Origin: Eubacterium sp.
GTDB taxonomy: Bacteria; Bacillota; Clostridia; Lachnospirales; CAG-274
Length of the DNA stretch: 7,788 nt
Direction: 5' to 3'
Assembly (NCBI GenBank): GCA_020859645.1
Contig: JAJBVU010000222.1
Coordinates: 1 to 7,788, forward strand
Position numbers and translations under genes: made by a program. The first letter of the stretch is position 1. The number at the start of each line of letters is the position of its first letter. The notes under the pieces were generated by a model. That model searched no databases, had not been told where the DNA came from, and saw nothing but the letters and a program-made list of their open reading frames with translations. Of this stretch, positions 7,301 to 7,788 are shown piece by piece.

Positions 7301-7522
7301 GTTCAGACAATGCGTAAGGAAGCAGGCTTTGAGGTTTTGGACAGAATTACCCTTTATTATGAGGGCAGTGATAAAATCGGCGAAATCTTCGCTAAATATT
7401 CCGCTGACATAACCTCCGATGTTTTGGCTGCCGAAGCTGTTTCAGGCACTGACGCAGACGCCTTCACAAAGGAATGGTCTATTAACGGCGAAAAAGCAAC
7501 TCTCGGAGTTAAGAAAAACTAA
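4397..7522 (+). CDS. ileS: Isoleucine--tRNA ligase, type 2-like
   Basis: IleRS charges tRNA-Ile with isoleucine in the cytoplasm and hydrolyses mischarged valine. The 1041-residue protein is a complete class I synthetase: HIGH at 55-58 and KMSKH at 592-596 form the ATP site. The CP1 editing domain has WTTTPWTLPSN (223-233) and GTGIVHIAPAFGEDD (about 314-328). Cysteine pairs suggest zinc knuckles: C182/C185 with C391/C394, and C463/C465 with C502/C505. DCWFDSG (517-523) and the anticodon-binding region follow. The length (type 1 enzymes are nearer 930), the long C-terminal extension with VREIISKVQTMRKEAGFEVLDR, and the lack of a C-terminal zinc finger point to the type 2, eukaryote-like class, which is generally insensitive to mupirocin. 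The HIGH motif is canonical. AGGAGG (4384-4389) lies 7 bases before the ATG. Expression should be controlled by the T-box about 390 bases upstream. Confidence 0.97.
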   Translation: MYNKVTTNLDFAAREKDVLEFWKKNDIFKKSIEQREGCPEFTFYDGPPTANGKPHIGHILTRVIKDIIPRYRTMKGCHVLRKAGWDTHGLPVELEIERELGISGKPQIEEYGVEPFIKKCKSSVFKYETLWRNMSDRVGFWADMDNPYVTYHNTYIESIWWALKKIWDKGLLYKGHKIVPYCPRCGTALSSHEVAQGYKNVKETSVIARFKCVDIPDCSFLAWTTTPWTLPSNVALCVNPKETYVKVSSKGENFIMAEALVKTILGEEAQIVESYVGKDLEGSRYEPLFDYVKDSLEKPAYYVTCDGYVTLTDGTGIVHIAPAFGEDDAKVGKNYDLPFVQLVDEQGCFTKEVTDLAGVFVKDGDPKIIEKLKESGKLFAALPFEHDYPFCWRCDTPLLYYARDTWFIAMTKVKDQLLKNNETVNWIPDNIKHGRFGNFLENVIDWGLSRERYWGTPLPIWECECGHRHAIGSIEELKSMSDDCPEDIELHKPYIDNVHLKCPKCGGKMTRVSEVIDCWFDSGSMPFAQLHYPFENKDLFEKHFPANFISEAVDQTRGWFYTLMAISTLIFDKAPFENCIVLGLVQDKDGRKMSKHLGNVVDPWEVLDNQGADAVRWYFYTNSNPWLPSRFYEKAVNEAQRKFMGTFWNTYAFFVLYANIDSFNPKDYTFEYDKLAIIDKWIISKLNTLIQYVDKSLDAYKITESARALNAFVDDLSNWYVRRSRERFWGKGMPQDKVNAYMTLYTVLTELAKLSAPFVPFMAEEIYQNLVVNVDKSAPESIHLCDFPVADESLINKDLEASMDEVLSVVIAGRAARNSANIKNRQPIGKMYVKASNALDDIYKEIITDELNVKECEFTDDVSAFTSYTFKPQLRTLGRKYGKLIPKISEYLRNADGSALMQTLKSQGTISFTVDDTEVTLAEEDLLIDTAKKEGFVSETDKQTTVVLDTNLSDELIDEGFVREIISKVQTMRKEAGFEVLDRITLYYEGSDKIGEIFAKYSADITSDVLAAEAVSGTDADAFTKEWSINGEKATLGVKKN

Positions 7523-7540
7523 TCTGTAACAAATAAAAAT

Positions 7541-7615
7541 AGAATGTCCGCTGAAAATGCCTTTGCGTATCAAGATTATTGATCAAAAGGTATTTTCAGC
7601 TGTTGACATTCTTTT
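7541..7615 (+). terminator. Long hairpin after ileS, probable terminator
   Basis: AGAATGTC (7541-7548) pairs with GACATTCT (7605-7612), and 7550-7564 pairs with 7586-7600 over 15 bp with one G-T wobble. The two helices are joined by a C / TGTT internal loop. The tip holds a further ATCAA/TTGAT stem (7569-7573/7579-7583). A run TTCTTTT (7609-7615) ends the structure and A-rich DNA precedes it, so it may terminate on both strands. The stem is longer and less G/C-rich than usual. Its 3' arm contains the -35 box of the next promoter. Confidence 0.6.
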
Positions 7616-7631
7616 GAATTTGTGTTATTAT
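7603..7631 (+). promoter_or_regulatory. Strong sigma-A promoter at the right end
   Basis: A perfect TTGACA (7603-7608) is followed after 17 bases by TATTAT (7626-7631), overlapping a perfect TATAAT (7629-7634). Transcription should start around 7638-7642, immediately before the structured RNA. This is the best -35 match in the window. No gene starts within the remaining 150 bases, so it drives a leader RNA or a small RNA. Confidence 0.8.
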
Positions 7632-7639
7632 AATATCAC

Positions 7640-7734
7640 AAAAGGGAATTATCGTTTCAGCGGTTATGCCCTGTTAAAAATTTATGTTGATTAAACAACC
7701 GCTAAACTTTCGCAGGGCTTAGGCGGTTGTTTTT
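7640..7734 (+). ncRNA. Candidate switching leader RNA (riboswitch- or attenuator-like), class unknown
   Basis: Two incompatible folds are visible. In fold A, a 5' hairpin (7643-7654/7661-7672, loop TTTCAG, two mismatches and one wobble) coexists with the terminator at 7693-7732. In fold B, AGCGGTT (7659-7665) pairs with AACCGCT (7697-7703), which is most of the terminator's 5' arm, and GCCCTG (7668-7673) pairs with CAGGGC (7713-7718) in the terminator loop. Because these two helices interleave, fold B is a pseudoknot and would act as an antiterminator. The effector and the gene controlled are unknown, as the gene would lie beyond the window. A stand-alone small RNA of about 95 nt is possible. 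I considered T-box, preQ1, fluoride, ZTP and SRP RNA and saw none of their signature sequences. Confidence 0.55.
7693..7734 (+). terminator. Intrinsic terminator of the right-end RNA
   Basis: AAACAACCGC (7693-7702) pairs perfectly with GCGGTTGTTT (7723-7732), and five T residues (7730-7734) close the structure. A shifted register adds TAA/TTA pairs with a bulged base. The 5' arm is also complementary to 7659-7665, which makes this terminator potentially conditional. Confidence 0.82.
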
Positions 7735-7788
7735 ATGATATATAAGATTATTAATACCAAAGTAAGGTATAAAATATCCTTATTATTC

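Noticed and set aside
7684..7722. 12-codon frame (MLIKQPLNFRRA) overlapping the terminator 5' arm, and a 3-codon frame at 7666-7677, as leader peptides for ribosome-mediated attenuation.
   Set aside because: Neither has a ribosome binding site at a usable distance and no regulatory codon run is present; kept only as a weak alternative to the RNA switch.
7755..7788. Small inverted repeats ATACC/GGTAT and AAGG/CCTT near the right edge.
   Set aside because: Short, A/T-rich and cut off by the window end; no interpretable structure.

Overview
The window looks like a low-G+C Firmicutes chromosome, most likely from class Clostridia and possibly an Oscillospiraceae/Ruminococcaceae-type gut anaerobe; the genus is a guess. 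The evidence is A/T-rich intergenic DNA with consensus sigma-A promoters, strong AGGAGG-type ribosome binding sites, a T-box leader on an aminoacyl-tRNA synthetase gene, a membrane-anchored LonB-type protease, and a long (type 2-like) isoleucyl-tRNA synthetase. All four recognised genes are on the + strand, but they do not look like one operon: each of the last three has its own promoter or leader.

Layout, left to right. Positions 1-137 hold a candidate promoter and an imperfect inverted repeat upstream of murC (138-1496), the cytoplasmic UDP-MurNAc--L-alanine ligase of peptidoglycan synthesis. Next come a sigma-A-like promoter, a 16-bp hairpin at the predicted 5' end of the transcript, and a small unrecognised four-cysteine protein (1660-1905) closed by a clear terminator. 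lonB (2038-3657) follows, with a possible forespore-type promoter in front of it. A consensus promoter and an isoleucine-type T-box leader (about 3724-4007) come before ileS (4397-7522). Between the T-box terminator and the ileS ribosome binding site lie about 335 extra bases packed with perfect hairpins and bounded by an 8-bp inverted repeat. This looks like an inserted palindromic repeat element.

The right end holds a long hairpin after ileS whose 3' arm contains the -35 box of a strong promoter. That promoter fires into a roughly 95-nt RNA ending in an intrinsic terminator. The RNA can fold two mutually exclusive ways: a 5' hairpin plus the terminator, or a pseudoknot-like antiterminator that captures the terminator's 5' arm. 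This is the architecture of a riboswitch or attenuator for a gene beyond the window, and I could not match it to a known class. Its 5' part and a later 9-mer resemble the leader of the small cysteine protein.

The known genes serve housekeeping roles: cell wall synthesis, isoleucine charging, and proteolysis (possibly sporulation-linked). The items most worth checking are the right-end RNA, its resemblance to the 1553-1628 leader, and the hairpin-rich insertion in the ileS leader. All structures were read by eye; no folding or database search was run.
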